A stretch of 64,000 nt of DNA, taken from the NCBI GenBank assembly GCA_963675135.1, contig OY776129.1, positions 61,133,028 to 61,197,027 on the forward strand. The letters run 5' to 3'. Each line of letters opens with the position of its first letter. Position 1 is the stretch's first letter. The DNA is from Galeopsis tetrahit. Lineage: Eukaryota; Streptophyta; Magnoliopsida; Lamiales; Lamiaceae. Positions 34,058 through 46,134 of this stretch are shown here, piece after piece. The notes beneath the pieces were generated by a model. That model saw nothing but the letters and a program-made list of their open reading frames with translations. It was not told the origin of the DNA and made no database searches. Both the position numbers and the translations under genes were made by a program.

Positions 34058-35473
34058 TTATTTGAAGTCATAGAAAACGTTGGAACGAGGCATCATTTTG
34101 CCCTCATACTTGTTCAAAACCTTCTCCGAGTCTGCATAGTTTTTGAACCATAAAACTCCTCTTCTTTTCTCATTCTGAATAATCTCCACACCCAAAAGCT
34201 GAATGAAAAGCAACTTCAATAAATTAATCAACTTTTTTAATACAGCAAAATCCTTATTAGTAATAACGTCTCTAAACTTCTTGGCAAAATTTAATATACT
34301 CAACTTATTTAAATACTATTATTTCGTGATTTATAACATCTCACAACAATCTTAAAAAAGCAACAACGCACTCCTTGAGAACTCGATACTTAATGTAGAT
34401 GTAAACACAAATTAAAAAAAGTGTAATAATGAGTAAAGTTTTAAGAGATAATTATGTAAATATATATAGTAAAAAAAATTGACTTGTGTGTATGTATAAA
34501 TAAAAAACAATGATGTTTTGGATAAAATTGAGGATTTTGAGAGTTAAAAAAAAGCGTAAAAGTGAAAAGTTATTGAAAAAGATAATAGGTCAAAAAGAAA
34601 AGTGTAAAAATAAAAGTTAATGTGGAATAATGCCAAAATAGATAAAATAAAGACGAATAGAATAATAGTGAGTTTTTTTAACACGAAAATCACCGTTCAT
34701 TCATCCCAAAAAAATTAAATAATTTTAATTCCTCTGCATCCAATTTTTTGTTGAATTTTTTATTTTACCAACCAAAAGAAAACATTACTATATACATACA
34801 AGGTTAAATAAGAATCGGTGTAATTACCTCGTCGGAAGCTCTGTAAAAGCACTTATAATATAAATAGCTTTCATCCATCCAAGGCATCAAGTTATCAATC
34901 TCCACACAGCACACGTTATTCGCAACCTTATCTGCAATTAATACAATAATTAATCTACAAAACTAATTTAGATTAGGTCTGCTCAAATTAATTACCTGAG
35001 GATTTAACCCAGTAGGGAGCTAGCCTGAAAATCTGCAGTTGATAACCACTGTTGAGTTTTTCCCATACTTTGACCTGATAGTGACATCTCTCGCCGGAGC
35101 CCTCCGCCGCCGCCAAGGTTATGTAGTAGATCGCACCGGCGGCGGGTTCCGCGTTCACATTTATTATTTCAACAAATTTCAGGGAACCTTTATTCTTCCT
35201 GTTATACTCCTCCACCGCAAACTTGGCGGCGCTCTCCGCTCTCCGGTAACGCTCGCCGGAATATTCTCCCACAGACCTTATGCCTCCCACCAACACACTA
35301 CCATCTTTAGCGGGCGTTATGTAGAACCCCTGAATTAACAATTTATTTAAAATTAAGAAACACAATTTTTTAATAAAATTTTTGAGAAATTTATTCACAT
35401 AAAAAACCTGGCTGTAGTTAAGGTCGTCCATGTATTCGGAGTATAGTATTTGATCAAAACTGAGTTCACCCAT
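34058..35473 (-). CDS. Phytocystatin-like protein with C-terminal extension, 4 exons, 214 aa
   Basis: Exons 35473-35408, 35329-34996, 34931-34828 and 34198-34058 join cleanly. Residues 35-120 have the cystatin fold pattern. There is a GG near the start (37-38), the plant cystatin helix signature AAKFAVEEYN (56-65), the hairpin strand VNAEPAAGAIYYIT where inhibitors carry QxVxG, and a late APYW turn like the second hairpin. The QxVxG loop, which enters the protease active site, is AEPAAG here, so the Gln and central Val are lost. Papain-type inhibition is therefore doubtful. A further 90 residues (NNVCCVEIDNLMPWMDESYL, GVLWFKNYADSEKVLNKYEG) form an extra domain I cannot name. There is no signal peptide, so it is probably cytosolic. 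A divergent cystatin/monellin-superfamily protein is the best description. Confidence 0.7.
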
Positions 35474-35826
35474 TGATGAAAAATCCGAGAAAATCTTGAG
35501 AGAGAGTATTGAAAATTTTATGTATGTATTAGGGGTATATATATAAAAAATATAAGGTTGCATATCGTTTGTGTTTTGGAAAAATCGTATATATAGCTTC
35601 ATATCTTTTGTCTTTTGGAAACAGCGTATACATCGCTTCTTGTTTCACAAGAAATCTATTTTTATATTTCGAATCTTTTTGAGGCATGCTTGTGCAGGGT
35701 CTTTGCCGCCCAGAATTTTGACTTCATAATACACATAATTTAAATATTAGTATAAAAATATGATTAATTGTAAATTAAGCAACTTTTTTTTAGGAAAATT
35801 ATAAATTTTTAATTTTAGTATATAAA

Positions 35827-36553
35827 GGGTTAATTCTAAATAAATACACCACCTTTAATCTTAATATCAATTTAATCGTACTATTATTGTAAAAAATCTC
35901 AATCAACAATTGATGATGTGATTTGCCGGAGCTTTGCCACGTCAGATTACAAACTTCCGGCTTCTTTGCGTCTTCTTCAATTTCTCAAACTCAATACAGT
36001 TCTTCTTCTACGTCTTTCTCACCTCTCAAACTTAAGTTCTTCTCTTTTAATCCTACAAAAAAAAATGTAAAAAATCCTAAAAAAAATCTAGGTACTTGTG
36101 ATAGGTCAAACGTAGAATTTCTAGGATTTTTCTCATGACCTCTCTTCCTCATCTTCCACATCCTTCTTCTACAGGGTTGAATGTTTGACCTATCAATCAC
36201 AGTACCTAGAATTTTTTTTTAGGATTTTTTACATTTTTTTTTTTTGCCATTTAGGATTAGAAGAGAAGAATTTGAAGTTTGAGAGCTGAGAAAGACGCAG
36301 AAGAAGAAGTCTATTGAAAAGACGCAAAAGAAGTAGAAGTTTTATTTTTATTTTTATAAAATTTTATTTTTATTTATATAAAATTTAATCTGATATGAAA
36401 AAAAAAAGAATATGTGTAATCTGATGTGGCAACTCAATATATCACATCATCAATTGTTGATCGGACAAAAAAAAATGTATATCTAATTGCAACACGATGA
36501 AAGGTTGAAATTTTTTACAGACTAAAAGTGATGTATTTATTTAGAATTAACCC
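35827..36553. mobile_element. Fold-back TIR element, 727 bp
   Basis: Both ends read GGGTTAATTCTAAATAAATA followed by CAYCACYTTTARTC in inverted orientation. Inner arms are also inverted (GATAGGTCAAACGTAG against TTTGACCTATCAATCA, and TTCTTCTCTTTTAATCCTA against its complement), so most of the element can form one long hairpin. Both flanks show ATAAA, a possible 5-bp duplication, but the area is AT-rich. No transposase is present. Confidence 0.65.
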
Positions 36554-36970
36554 ATAAATAAAATATCGATTTATTTGTTTTTGGCAATTCGAACCAAAAG
36601 GTGGATTTGTTCCTACAACAAATAATTAATTGTATAAAAAATTAGATTAGATTTCAATTTGAAAGAAAGATTGTGATTTTATTTGTCATTAATTCAAAAG
36701 GGAAATTAATGTAACTGAGAGATTAATTCATCCATCTATCTGAAAGTGTGCTAAATTTTATTTTTAGGTCCACAAATAATACTATATTTATTCTATTTAA
36801 AAAGTTAACTTTTTGGTATCTTTTTTACTCTCTTTCCACTTTCCTTTTATGTGTTCCACTATAAGTTTCTCATTCCATTTTTTTTGCATATTATTTTCTC
36901 TCTCCAAATCACATCACATCACTTCTATTTTATCTATTATTTTATCATACTTTCATCTAATACACATCTA

Positions 36971-37238
36971 CTTCCTCCGTCCCCAAAAAGTTTGCGGGGA
37001 ATTTTGGGCACATGGTTTAAGAAAAAAGTATAGTGATGAGAGTGTTGAGGGATAATTTTGTAAACTTTTATATATAAAATAAATAAAGTAGGTGGGTTGA
37101 GTGCATGGTGGGTCTCAAAAGTAATGGCATATAGGATAAATATGTGTATATTGTGAGGGTGAGGATTGTGATGATTGTTTCTATTTTAGAGTATGCAAAT
37201 TTTTGGGGGATAAACAAAAAAGGAAAGTATGTAGGAAG
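36971..37238. mobile_element. Stowaway-like MITE
   Basis: Ends CTTCCTCCGTCCCCAAAAAG and the inverse of TATGTAGGAAG, with TA at 36969-36970 and 37239-37240. Its body is related to the MITE split by the SINE at 26085. Confidence 0.75.
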
Positions 37239-37496
37239 TATTCTCTACTCATTATACACATATCTTTTTTATAATTAAAATATAATTTAAAAAAAAAATA
37301 TGTAAACAAAAAATTGAGTAAACTTTTGATGGAGAAGAGATGTAGGAGTATATTCTTTTATTTATTTAAAGTAGGTGAATTTATTTAGTACCTCATTAAA
37401 TTCATATCTCTTCTACCGTATATTACTACATCTAATTCACTTTTAACAACCACTTTGTTTTACACATATTAAAAAAAAATAAAAAATTAATGATTA

Positions 37497-37776
37497 CTCC
37501 TTCCCTTTCATAAAATTTATTGTATGTCTTATTTTGTATAGAACTAAAAAATATTTTTTTTGATACATTTATCCCTTATTAATTTTTCTATTTTTCTTCG
37601 CTTTTTTCCTTTCCTTTTTGTATCTTCCTTTTCCATTTTTTTTTTTTACTTTTCTATCATTAATATATATATTTTTTAAAAAATAGATATTAATAGGGAT
37701 AGTTCAAAAAGATCATTGATAAAAATAGAAAAAGCAATAAACTTTTTAAAATAAAATTTAAGCTGAAACGAGGGAG
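37497..37776. mobile_element. Stowaway-like MITE
   Basis: Inverted ends CTCCTTCCCTTTCATAAAAT and CTCCCTCGTTTCAGCTTAAA (right end, inverted), with flanking TA at 37495-37496 and 37777-37778. 280 bp, non-coding. Confidence 0.75.
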
Positions 37777-38189
37777 TATTTGTCTTGTATAAATTGACTA
37801 GTATATTCTCTAGCACACTACCCTCTTTTCATAAGAAAGTGAATTTTTAGCTTGTGCGGAATTATGAAGATGTATGTATCCTTAATTAATGAGTAATTAT
37901 ATTACCACATCCTATAATTTTAAGAGTATTTTACAAAGAAGAATAAGAGATAATTAATTAACAAATGTAAATTATAATTAAAAGTACTACTACGTATTTT
38001 CTAAATTAAAATGAGGATAAAATTAAGATAATTGAAATTGTAAAAAAAAAAAACACTAAACACCATTTAATTATATTGTATACATGCATATGATGCTAAC
38101 AATTAATTTATGAGTTGTGTGTATGTGCACACTAATGCACATGGAGACCCTTTATATACCAATAAAGACAGAATTATACAACAAAGTAA

Positions 38190-38275
38190 TCATTCTCCAA
38201 GTGGTCATAGATACTTTGTATAAATATAAGGTCATGGGTTTGAGTCGGTTTCTCAATTTCTTTACTTTTTTTTTT
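38190..38275 (+). repeat. Possible tRNA-like SINE fragment
   Basis: CAAGTGGTCATAGATAC resembles a degenerate A box, and GGTCATGGGTTTGAGTCGG a degenerate B box about 45 bases later. No tail or duplication was found, so this is tentative. The rest of 37779-38434 holds no gene. Confidence 0.3.
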
Positions 38276-38434
38276 TCACTAATAATAATTACCAGCAACT
38301 GGAATGAACCAATAAAATCAAGAACTAGAATAACGAATGACATCATCTAATGCTTCAAAATTAGTTTGAATTATTTTCAAATTTACGAAATTACAACATA
38401 TTATAATATCCCCTCAGTAAATGAGCAAAGCTTT

Positions 38435-38638
38435 TGAAGAATATAAGAAGCGTGCTAGTTAGAGAAACGTTTTTTTCATATTTCATTTTTTTTTGTTTCA
38501 CGTTTTAGCAGTTATCTGCTGTGTTTCTTTGGCTTATATACCATCTGTAAAAACATTCAATTCAGTTTTTCACAACACATAAATATGAATTGAGAGAATT
38601 TACTTTACACCCTAAATGTCGCACTCTGATTTTCTATA
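38435..38638 (+). repeat. 5' LTR of copia element
   Basis: Starts TGAAGAATATAAGAAGCGTG and ends TTTTCTATA, immediately followed by the primer binding site. Confidence 0.9.
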
Positions 38639-38726
38639 TGGTATCAGAGTATGGTTCGATCCTGGAAATCTATTCTGATTACTCGATTCTCCATTATCCT
38701 AGCTTGCTTTTGATCTGTTTTTTGTT

Positions 38727-41214
38727 ATGGCTCCGCGACGGAATACCGGGAATCAGTGGTCTTCTCTTCATGTTGATATTTGGGGCCCTTGTAAGGAGAC
38801 TTCTATTAATAATACTTCCTACTTTTTCACTATAGTGGATGACTATAGTAGAGCTACATGGGTTTTTCTTATGAGTCATAAGACATAAGTTTTTTTTATC
38901 TTGAATAATTTTCTGGTGATGATTGAGAGACAGTTCGACAAGAAGATAAAAAGGGTTCGTAGTGATAATGGTCTTGAATTTTTGGGGAAGGAATGTCAAT
39001 CTTTATTTCACACACAAGGGATACTTCATGAGACAACTTGTGCATACACTCCTCAACAAAATGGAGTGGTTGAAAGGAAGCATAGGCACTTACTTGAGAT
39101 AGCAAGAGCTGTTCTTTTCCAAGCTGGTGTTCCAATCAAATTCTGGTCATATGCTGTCCTTGTTGCTGCGTTTATTATTAATCGTTTACCTACTTGTATT
39201 TTGGGTTGGAAGTGCCCTTATGAGGTTTTGTATAAACAAAAACCTGATTATTTGAGGATGAAACCTTTCGGTTGCTTGGCATATGCAGCATCTATCCCAC
39301 CATATAGATCAAAATTGGGTCCCAGATCCTCCAAATGCATTTTTTTGGGGTATGTTTCAGGTAAGAGAGGATATCAACTTTTTGATATTGATAATGAAAC
39401 TATGCTTATTTCTAGGGATGTGGTCTTTTTTGAGGAAATTTTCCCTTACTCCACGGATTCTCCATTGGATGTTTCTACTAAACATGCTGCAAATGAGATT
39501 CCTCTTGACCCAATTTGTGATTCACAATGTCCCATTTCAGCTCCTTTAGCTCCAGAACAGCCTGACAGGAAGAGTAACAGGGCTTTAATTCAACCTTCTT
39601 GGTTGAAGGATTTTGTTTGTGCTGCTACAAACATGAACATCAATAAATTTTCATCCCCTTATTTGGCATTTTTGGCAAATATTCATGATCAACGAGAACC
39701 TGTCCATTATTCGGAAGCTAGTCAACATGTTGTTTGGCAGGAAGCTATGCAAAGGGAACTCGCTACCTTAGAATTGAATCATACTTGGGAGCTTACCACT
39801 TTACCCAAAGGAAAAAAGGCTATTGGGTGTAAGTGGGTGTACAAGATTAAGAGAAAGCCTGATGGCTCTGTGGAGAGATACAAAGCGAGGTTGGTTGCTA
39901 AGGGCTACACGCAAGTTCATGGTGTCGACTATTTTGATTGTTTTTCTCCCGTTGCTAAATTGGTGACTGTCAGATTTTTCATTTCTTTGGCAACCATGAA
40001 GGGCTGGAAAATTCATCAGCTGGATGTAAATAATGCTTTCTTGCATGGGCATTTATCACAAGAGGTATATATGCATTTACCTCAAGGTTACACTAAAGGT
40101 CAATCTAATCAAGTATGCAGGCTGATCAAAAGTCTTTATGGCCTTAAGCAGGCTTCTAGGGAGTGGAACACTGAATTATGTGCGAAATTGTCTCTATTTG
40201 GCCTCAAACGATCATCATACGATCACTGCTTGTTTACTATGACGAAGGGTGATCACTTCTTGGCTATGCTTGTTTATGTAGATGATATTCTACTTACAAG
40301 CTCCAATCTTCAATTAATTCAGGAGTTGAAAGGTTTCTTGGATGCTCAGTTTACTATTAAGGATTTGGGAGAAGCTAAATATTTTCTTGGGGTGGAGATT
40401 GCTAGATCTTCCAAGGGAACTTACTTATGTCAACATAAGTACATCACTGATATCCTCAAAGACACTGGTTTTCAGAATTGCAAGGCTGCTAAATCACCCT
40501 TGCCACTTGGTTTACATTTGCAAGAAAAGGATGGGATTCCTCTTACTTGTCCGGATCAATATAGGAGACTCATTGGTCGACTTCTTTACTTAAATATGAC
40601 ACGACCCGATGTTACGTATGCTGTGCAACAAATGTTCCACCCATTGGGAAGCTGCTACTCATGTTTTGAGGTATTTGAAGGGTACTCCTTCTAAGGGGCT
40701 TTTTTATCCTTCTGATGGTACATTATCTTTGCAAGCCTATAGTGATGCGGATTGGGCTGCTTGCAAGGATACTCGTCGTTCAATAACTGGTTATTGTATT
40801 TTCTTTGGAGATTCTCTTATTTCTTGGAAGAGTAAAAAACAGACGACTGTTTCTCGTTCCTCTGCCGAGGCGGAGTACCGTGCTTTAAGCACTACAGTAT
40901 GTGAATTGCAATGGATATCCTACATTGCTTCTGATTTTGGTATTAAATTACCTTTGCCGATTCCTCTTTGGTGTGATAATCGGGCAGCTTTGCATATTAC
41001 GGCTAATCCTGTCTTTCATGAGCGGACGAAGCATTTGGACATCGACTGTCATTATGTTTGTGATAAATTCACTGAGGGCTTTGTGATTCCTTCTTTTGTA
41101 CCTACACGGCATCAATTAGCCGACTCTTTTACGAAGGTGCTTGGCGGCCAGCATTTTCAAGTTCTTGTGTCCAAGTTGGGTCTGTGTGATGTCTATCACT
41201 CGTCTCCAACTTGA
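38727..41214 (+). pseudogene. Copia pol remnant: integrase core, reverse transcriptase, RNase H
   Basis: The frame starts at ATG 38727 and within ten codons enters the integrase core (LHVDIWGP, then VRSDNGLEF and NGVVERKHRH carrying the D,D,E triad). Reverse transcriptase follows (GCKWVYKIKRKPDGSVERYK, QLDVNNAFLHG, CRLIKSLYGLKQASREW, LVYVDDILLTS), then RNase H (AYSDADWAACKDTRRSITGY, SRSSAEAEYRALS) up to TGA at 41214. One in-frame TAA lies at 38886-38888. A frameshift with loss of a few codons lies near 40630, where the reading moves to the frame ending at 41214. Gag and protease are deleted, so it could move only by borrowing proteins from another copy. Confidence 0.9.
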
Positions 41215-41220
41215 CGGGGG

Positions 41221-41425
41221 TGAAGAATATAAGAAGCGTGCTAGTTAGAGAAACGTTTTTTTTCATATTTCATTTTTTTGTGTTTCACGTTTTAACAGTT
41301 ATCTGCTGTGTTTCTTTGGCTTATATACCATCTGTAAAAACATTCAATTCAGTTTTTCACAACACAGAAATATGAATTGAGAGAATTTACTTTACACCCT
41401 AAATGTCGCACTCTGATTTTCTATA
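41221..41425 (+). repeat. 3' LTR of copia element
   Basis: Same sequence as the 5' LTR with only a few differences (for example near the T run and TTTTAACAG versus TTTTAGCAG). Confidence 0.9.
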
Positions 41426-41720
41426 GCTTTTGCGTTTGAGATCAAATCATAGCGGGTATCTAGCGGATCCAGCAGAAGAGACTAACCTCTAACTTCATTC
41501 TCTAGTCGATTGACCTCCACCCTCACCGGATCTGAACCATGGAGTAAGTTTATAAACTCATCGGCGCACCGACGCCCTTCGCCGCGACGAACCGTTGCCC
41601 CCTCCCTCCTTGAACGACGCTGACACGATCAGCGACGTCACATTGTCGCAGGTCCCTCCATGACTCAGCTTCTGCATCACGCCACCACTCCTCTCGTCGG
41701 GAACCTCCGCCATTTCTGAT
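41426..41720 (-). other. GC-richer fragment, possible gene relic
   Basis: Next to the copia element the composition becomes coding-like. On the minus strand an ATG-led stretch begins MAEVPDERSGGVMQKLSHGG and continues for about 50 codons to a stop. I do not recognise the family. It may be the remains of a first exon split from its gene, or an unannotated short exon. Confidence 0.25.
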
Positions 41721-43258
41721 CTACAAGCTTTTTGCAACAGACATCAAATTTCCAGAATACTCATAATGTATTACAACAATGTTTGTTAATGTGAACAAAA
41801 TATCTGAGTAGGTGTGGGTAGAGAGAGAGTTTTTTTATTAGTGGGTAATTTGAGTGAAGATATAATTTTTTTAGAGAGATTGCGGAGGAAAGTGTTGAAA
41901 ACAAAACAGTTTAAAAAAAGCGTGTGCAGGTGCACAATGTGCATTTGAGAATTTCCCTAAATTTATTTATAAAGGGGTGATGTATTAAGGAGTCATTTAT
42001 GATTACGTTTATGATTAAGCTAAATCCATTTATTAATTAAGATCAAATTTGTCAATACATCACTTATTTTCAAAAGTATCATGTATGCATTGTGCACCGC
42101 CTTGAATAAAATTATTAATTCTTACAAAAAAAAAATGATATTAGTGATGTACTACTACACAAACGGCCTATAATTAATATTTTGTCATATCTTAATCACT
42201 TCTAAAGTCGAACTTTGACAATTTTAAATATTTTGTCATATCTTAATCACTTCTAAAGTCAAACTTGGACAATTTTAAGGGTGCTAATGTGATCAAATTC
42301 CCCTTATCTAATTCAAAAGAGTTGTCTATTTTATTTTATTTCAAAATTTCAATATTATCATTAGATTTTTTTTTTTTTAAACTTAATCCCTATTTTTTAA
42401 GTTTTATTTTATTTTTTATTTAGAGATTAGTATAACATATTATTATGTGTATATTTCATTAAAAAAATACAATAAAAATTTATGTTTAAAACAAATGTAT
42501 AAATAATAGATTATATAAATATTGGAACAATCGATAATACAATACATAATACAATATAAAATGACTAAAAAATACATGACATAATACAACTAATATCAAA
42601 ATGATATAAAATGACTAAAAAATACATGACATAATTCATACGTTTTAATAAAACCATTAAGCATATTAGTGAATTAAAAACATATTCTTATACACTACTT
42701 AAAAGAGAAAATATATGACTTCAAAAAAGAAAAGAAATAAGTATATATATATATATATATAAGATTAAAAATATGATTTTCTCAAATTTCGCGAGGAAAA
42801 AAAAAATTAAACCTCACAACGTAATATCCAATTTTTTTTTTTTTTTTAATTTAAAACATGTATACAATATATATATATATTATTATTATTATTCTCTTAA
42901 GCTTTTATTTATCCTAAATATTTTTATTATATAGGAAATGACATAATCGAATTTACAAGAATGATTAATATACGCATATGTTTAGATTGGTCACAATTTT
43001 CAAATAATAACTAACACCCGAATAACACAAAATACTAATAAATTGGAATATAATTAATTAAATTAACAAATAGCATAAGGTTCAAACATAGAGAAGCCAC
43101 CGCCTGTCGAGCACCCAATTCTGGGAATGGCAACCCAACATACACGGCAGAAAATCACAAAATAATAAATATAACGACCCTACTAAAACACCAAAAATAA
43201 AGTTTTCACAAAAAACACAAACTTCAACATTGCAACAAGACCTCCGTTCCATCACGGT
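41721..43258. other. AT-rich intergenic DNA with short tandem duplications
   Basis: A unit of about 55 bp containing TTTTGTCATATCTTAATCAC is duplicated at about 42177-42280. A second repeat around AATGACTAAAAAATACATGA lies at 42558-42636. The last 150 bases before 43259 are the 3' UTR of the minus-strand eEF1A gene. Confidence 0.6.
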
Positions 43259-44699
43259 TCATTTTCCAGCCTTCTTGACAGCAGCCTTGGTCACCTTAGC
43301 CCCAGTTGGGTCTTTCTTCTCCACGCTCTTTATCACACCAACAGCAACCGTTTGCCTCATATCACGAACGGCGAAACGTCCAAGTGGAGGGTACTCCGAG
43401 AAAGTCTCCACAACCATAGGCTTCGATGGAATCATCTTCACAAATCCAGCATCCCCGTTTTTCAAGAATTTGGGCTCCTTCTCAAGCTCCTTACCCGATC
43501 GTCTATCAATCTTGGTCACAAGCTCAGCAAACTTAACAGCAATGTGGGACGTGTGGCAATCAAGAACTGGGGAGTACCCATTCCCAATCTGTCCTGGATG
43601 GTTCATGATAATGACCTGGGAGATAAAGTTTGCAGCTTCTCTCGCGGGGTCGTCCTTTGAGTTAGAGGCCACAAATCCTCGTTTCAGATCCTTCACAGCA
43701 ACGTTCTTCACATTGAATCCAACATTGTCACCGGGAAGAGCTTCTTGCAAGGCCTCATGGTGCATTTCAACAGACTTGACTTCAGTAGTCAAGCCAGTAG
43801 GACCAAAGGTAACAACTGTACCGGGTTTCAGGACACCTGTCTCCACTCTACCAACAGGGACAGTTCCAATGCCACCAATCTTGTAAACGTCCTGAAGTGG
43901 GAGACGAAGGGGCTTGTCTGTTGGCCTCTTGGGCTCAGAAATCTGGTCAAGTGCCTCGAGCAGAGTCGGCCCCTTGTACCAATCCAGGTTGGAAGACCTC
44001 TCAATCATGTTGTCTCCCTCAAATCCGGAAATGGGGACGAATGGAATCTTGTCAGGGTTGTAACCAACCTTCTTGAGGTAAGATGCCACTTCCTTGATGA
44101 TTTCGTCGTACCTAGCCTTGGCATATTTCGGTGTAGTGGCGTCCATCTGCGCGAATACATAACACAAGTGTCAATTAATTAAACGATACGAGACAACATT
44201 AAGACAATCGATTGAGTATATATACAAGTTGTCTAACCTTGTTGCAACAACAGATCATTTGCTTGACACCAAGAGTGAAAGCAAGCAGAGCATGCTCACG
44301 GGTCTGGCCATCCTTGGAGATACCAGCTTCAAAACCACCGGTGGTGGAATCAATGATAAGGACAGCACAGTCAGCCTGTGAGGTACCAGTAATCATGTTC
44401 TTGATAAAGTCACGGTGACCAGGTGCATCAATGACAGTGCAGTAGTACTTGTTGGTCTCAAATTTCCACAAGGCAATATCGATTGTGATTCCACGTTCAC
44501 GCTCTGCCTTAAGCTTGTCGAGCACCCAGGCATACTTGAATGACCTCTTGTTCATCTCAGCAGCCTCCTTCTCGAACCTCTCAATCACACGCTTGTCAAT
44601 ACCACCAAGCTTGTAGATCAAGTGACCAGTAGTTGTCGACTTTCCAGAGTCGACATGGCCAATGACCACAATGTTAATGTGACTCTTCTCTTTACCCAT
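43259..44699 (-). CDS. EF1A: Translation elongation factor eEF1A, copy 1, 449 aa
   Basis: eEF1A is the GTPase that brings aminoacyl-tRNA to the ribosome in the cytosol; it also binds actin. Coding exons are 44699-44238 and 44146-43259. All GTPase motifs are present: GHVDSGKST (14-22), DAPGHRDF (91-98), and the guanine-specificity motif NKMD (153-156), cut by the intron exactly between K and M. Domains 2 and 3 are complete, ending KKAGK. Length is normal for plants (447-449). A leader intron (45440-44720) ends CAG|TGTT and is followed by a short 5' UTR; a TATA box lies beyond. This architecture is standard for plant eEF1A. Copy 2 at 50097 differs in very few residues (for example AELV versus AEIV, KAGK versus KVGK). 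Both copies look functional. Confidence 0.97.
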
Positions 44700-44719
44700 T
44701 CTGAACTTTCAAATTAACA

Positions 44720-45440
44720 CTGGCACAGAAAAATAAAGGTTAAGAAACCAAAGCAATAACAGGGGAAAACGTAGATTACATGAACAACATAAAAAGAACA
44801 TCTTTAAGTTCAGAACTATTTGACAAGAGTAAATTATTGATATTCATAATTTATTTCCTTCAAATTTAAGAATTACTAATTTCATGGGGTTCTACAAAAA
44901 ATAAAAAATAAATAAAAAAAGTGGACAGGTGCAAGGTAGTGATACTATAAAAACACTACTATTTAATATTGCAAATACCAAAATTTGGAACAGGAGATAT
45001 TTTAATCACACCGTATTAAAAAAGTAGATAATATAACTAGGTAGATCAAACATGCAAAGTTTAGCAAGTGATGCATAATTATCTGCAGATTCAGACCAAA
45101 TGCTTATCAAAGATTCCAATAACCATTATACAGCACTAATAAGAATTCATAACAGAGTCCAAGATCTTAAAACACATATGCATGTCTACTCAACAAAAAC
45201 GGACGAAGAAAAACGGTTTCATGAATCCACAAATTTAAATTCATAGCGAAAAAATGATAATTCTATATTAATCTTCAAACGCATAGGCAACCAATGACAA
45301 CCGCCTCAAAAATGGAAAAACAAAATCCGATATCAAATTTGCCGTCGGAGGAATGATTGATAATTAGCAGAATTAAGCAAGTAAGACAACAAACAAAAAA
45401 CGCAGAATGCAAACGAAAATTACATAAGAAGAGTCCAAAC
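44720..45440 (-). other. Leader intron of eEF1A copy 1
   Basis: On the minus strand the donor reads GAG|GTTTGG and the acceptor GTGCCAG|TGTTAATTTG, 21 bases before the ATG. Such leader introns in plant eEF1A genes are known to enhance expression. The sequence is AT-rich and not obviously similar to the leader intron of copy 2. Confidence 0.8.
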
Positions 45441-45526
45441 CTCGGAGAAAATATTAGACTGAAACCCTAACAGCAGTCCACAGACGAAATTCAAAAGTGA
45501 AGTGGGACGAACGATGTTGCGGGGGA

Positions 45527-45533
45527 TTATATA
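45527..45533 (-). promoter_or_regulatory. TATA box of eEF1A copy 1
   Basis: TATATAA on the minus strand, about 87 bases upstream of the leader-intron donor, which is a normal spacing for a short first exon. AAACCCTAA-type telo-box sequence (ACCCTAA as read on plus, near 45465) lies downstream in the leader, as in other plant eEF1A genes. Confidence 0.65.
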
Positions 45534-46134
45534 GTAGTTTGGGGGCTTATCACGCTAGGTCTATTTCGAATGGGCCATAACCAATCATTAGTATGCATAT
45601 TATTTATTTACTAGTATGAGACTCGCTAAGCGTAAATTACGCGAGATTATGAAAATAAAAAAATAATTTAAATAGAAATTTAAATTATACAAAAAAGTCT
45701 ATGGAAAAGAGAGAAGTTAGAGGAGAGATAAAATAATTTTAAAATTTAAAAAATTGCAGTTAGAAAGGAGAGAGAGGAGGAAAGAAAAAATTATTTTAAA
45801 AAAAATTTAAAATTACAAAAATTAAGAGTTTTAACTTTTAGAGAATTCACGTGAAACAAGGTGAGATTCACAGATAGTATATAAGGTAGATTATAATATC
45901 TTCGATTAAAAAAATAATTACTGTACTTCTTATCATTATTAGCTGATTACTTATTTGGATTTTGCGTGCAGCTGTTTCATAAAAAAAAAAAACTATATTA
46001 TTAAAAAATGTTCGTTATTTTATTATAAATATGATAAAATTATTTTTCATAAAATTAATCCTTATACTTAAAAAATAAATAAGGAATATTGTATTAAGTA
46101 TACTGGATTTAATTTTACTCGTGGGATGGATGGT

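Larger units (their letters stand above)
38435..41425 (+). mobile_element. Ty1/copia LTR retrotransposon with internal deletion
   Basis: Two LTRs (38435-38638 and 41221-41425) are nearly identical, and a 5-bp duplication, GCTTT, flanks the element. The primer binding site TGGTATCAGAG at 38639-38649 matches the initiator methionine tRNA pattern usual in copia elements. A purine tract (GACGGGGG) precedes the 3' LTR. The LTRs begin TG but end TA rather than CA. The interior goes directly from a short ATG-led stub to the integrase core, so gag, protease and the integrase zinc region are missing. High LTR identity implies a young insertion. Confidence 0.9.
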
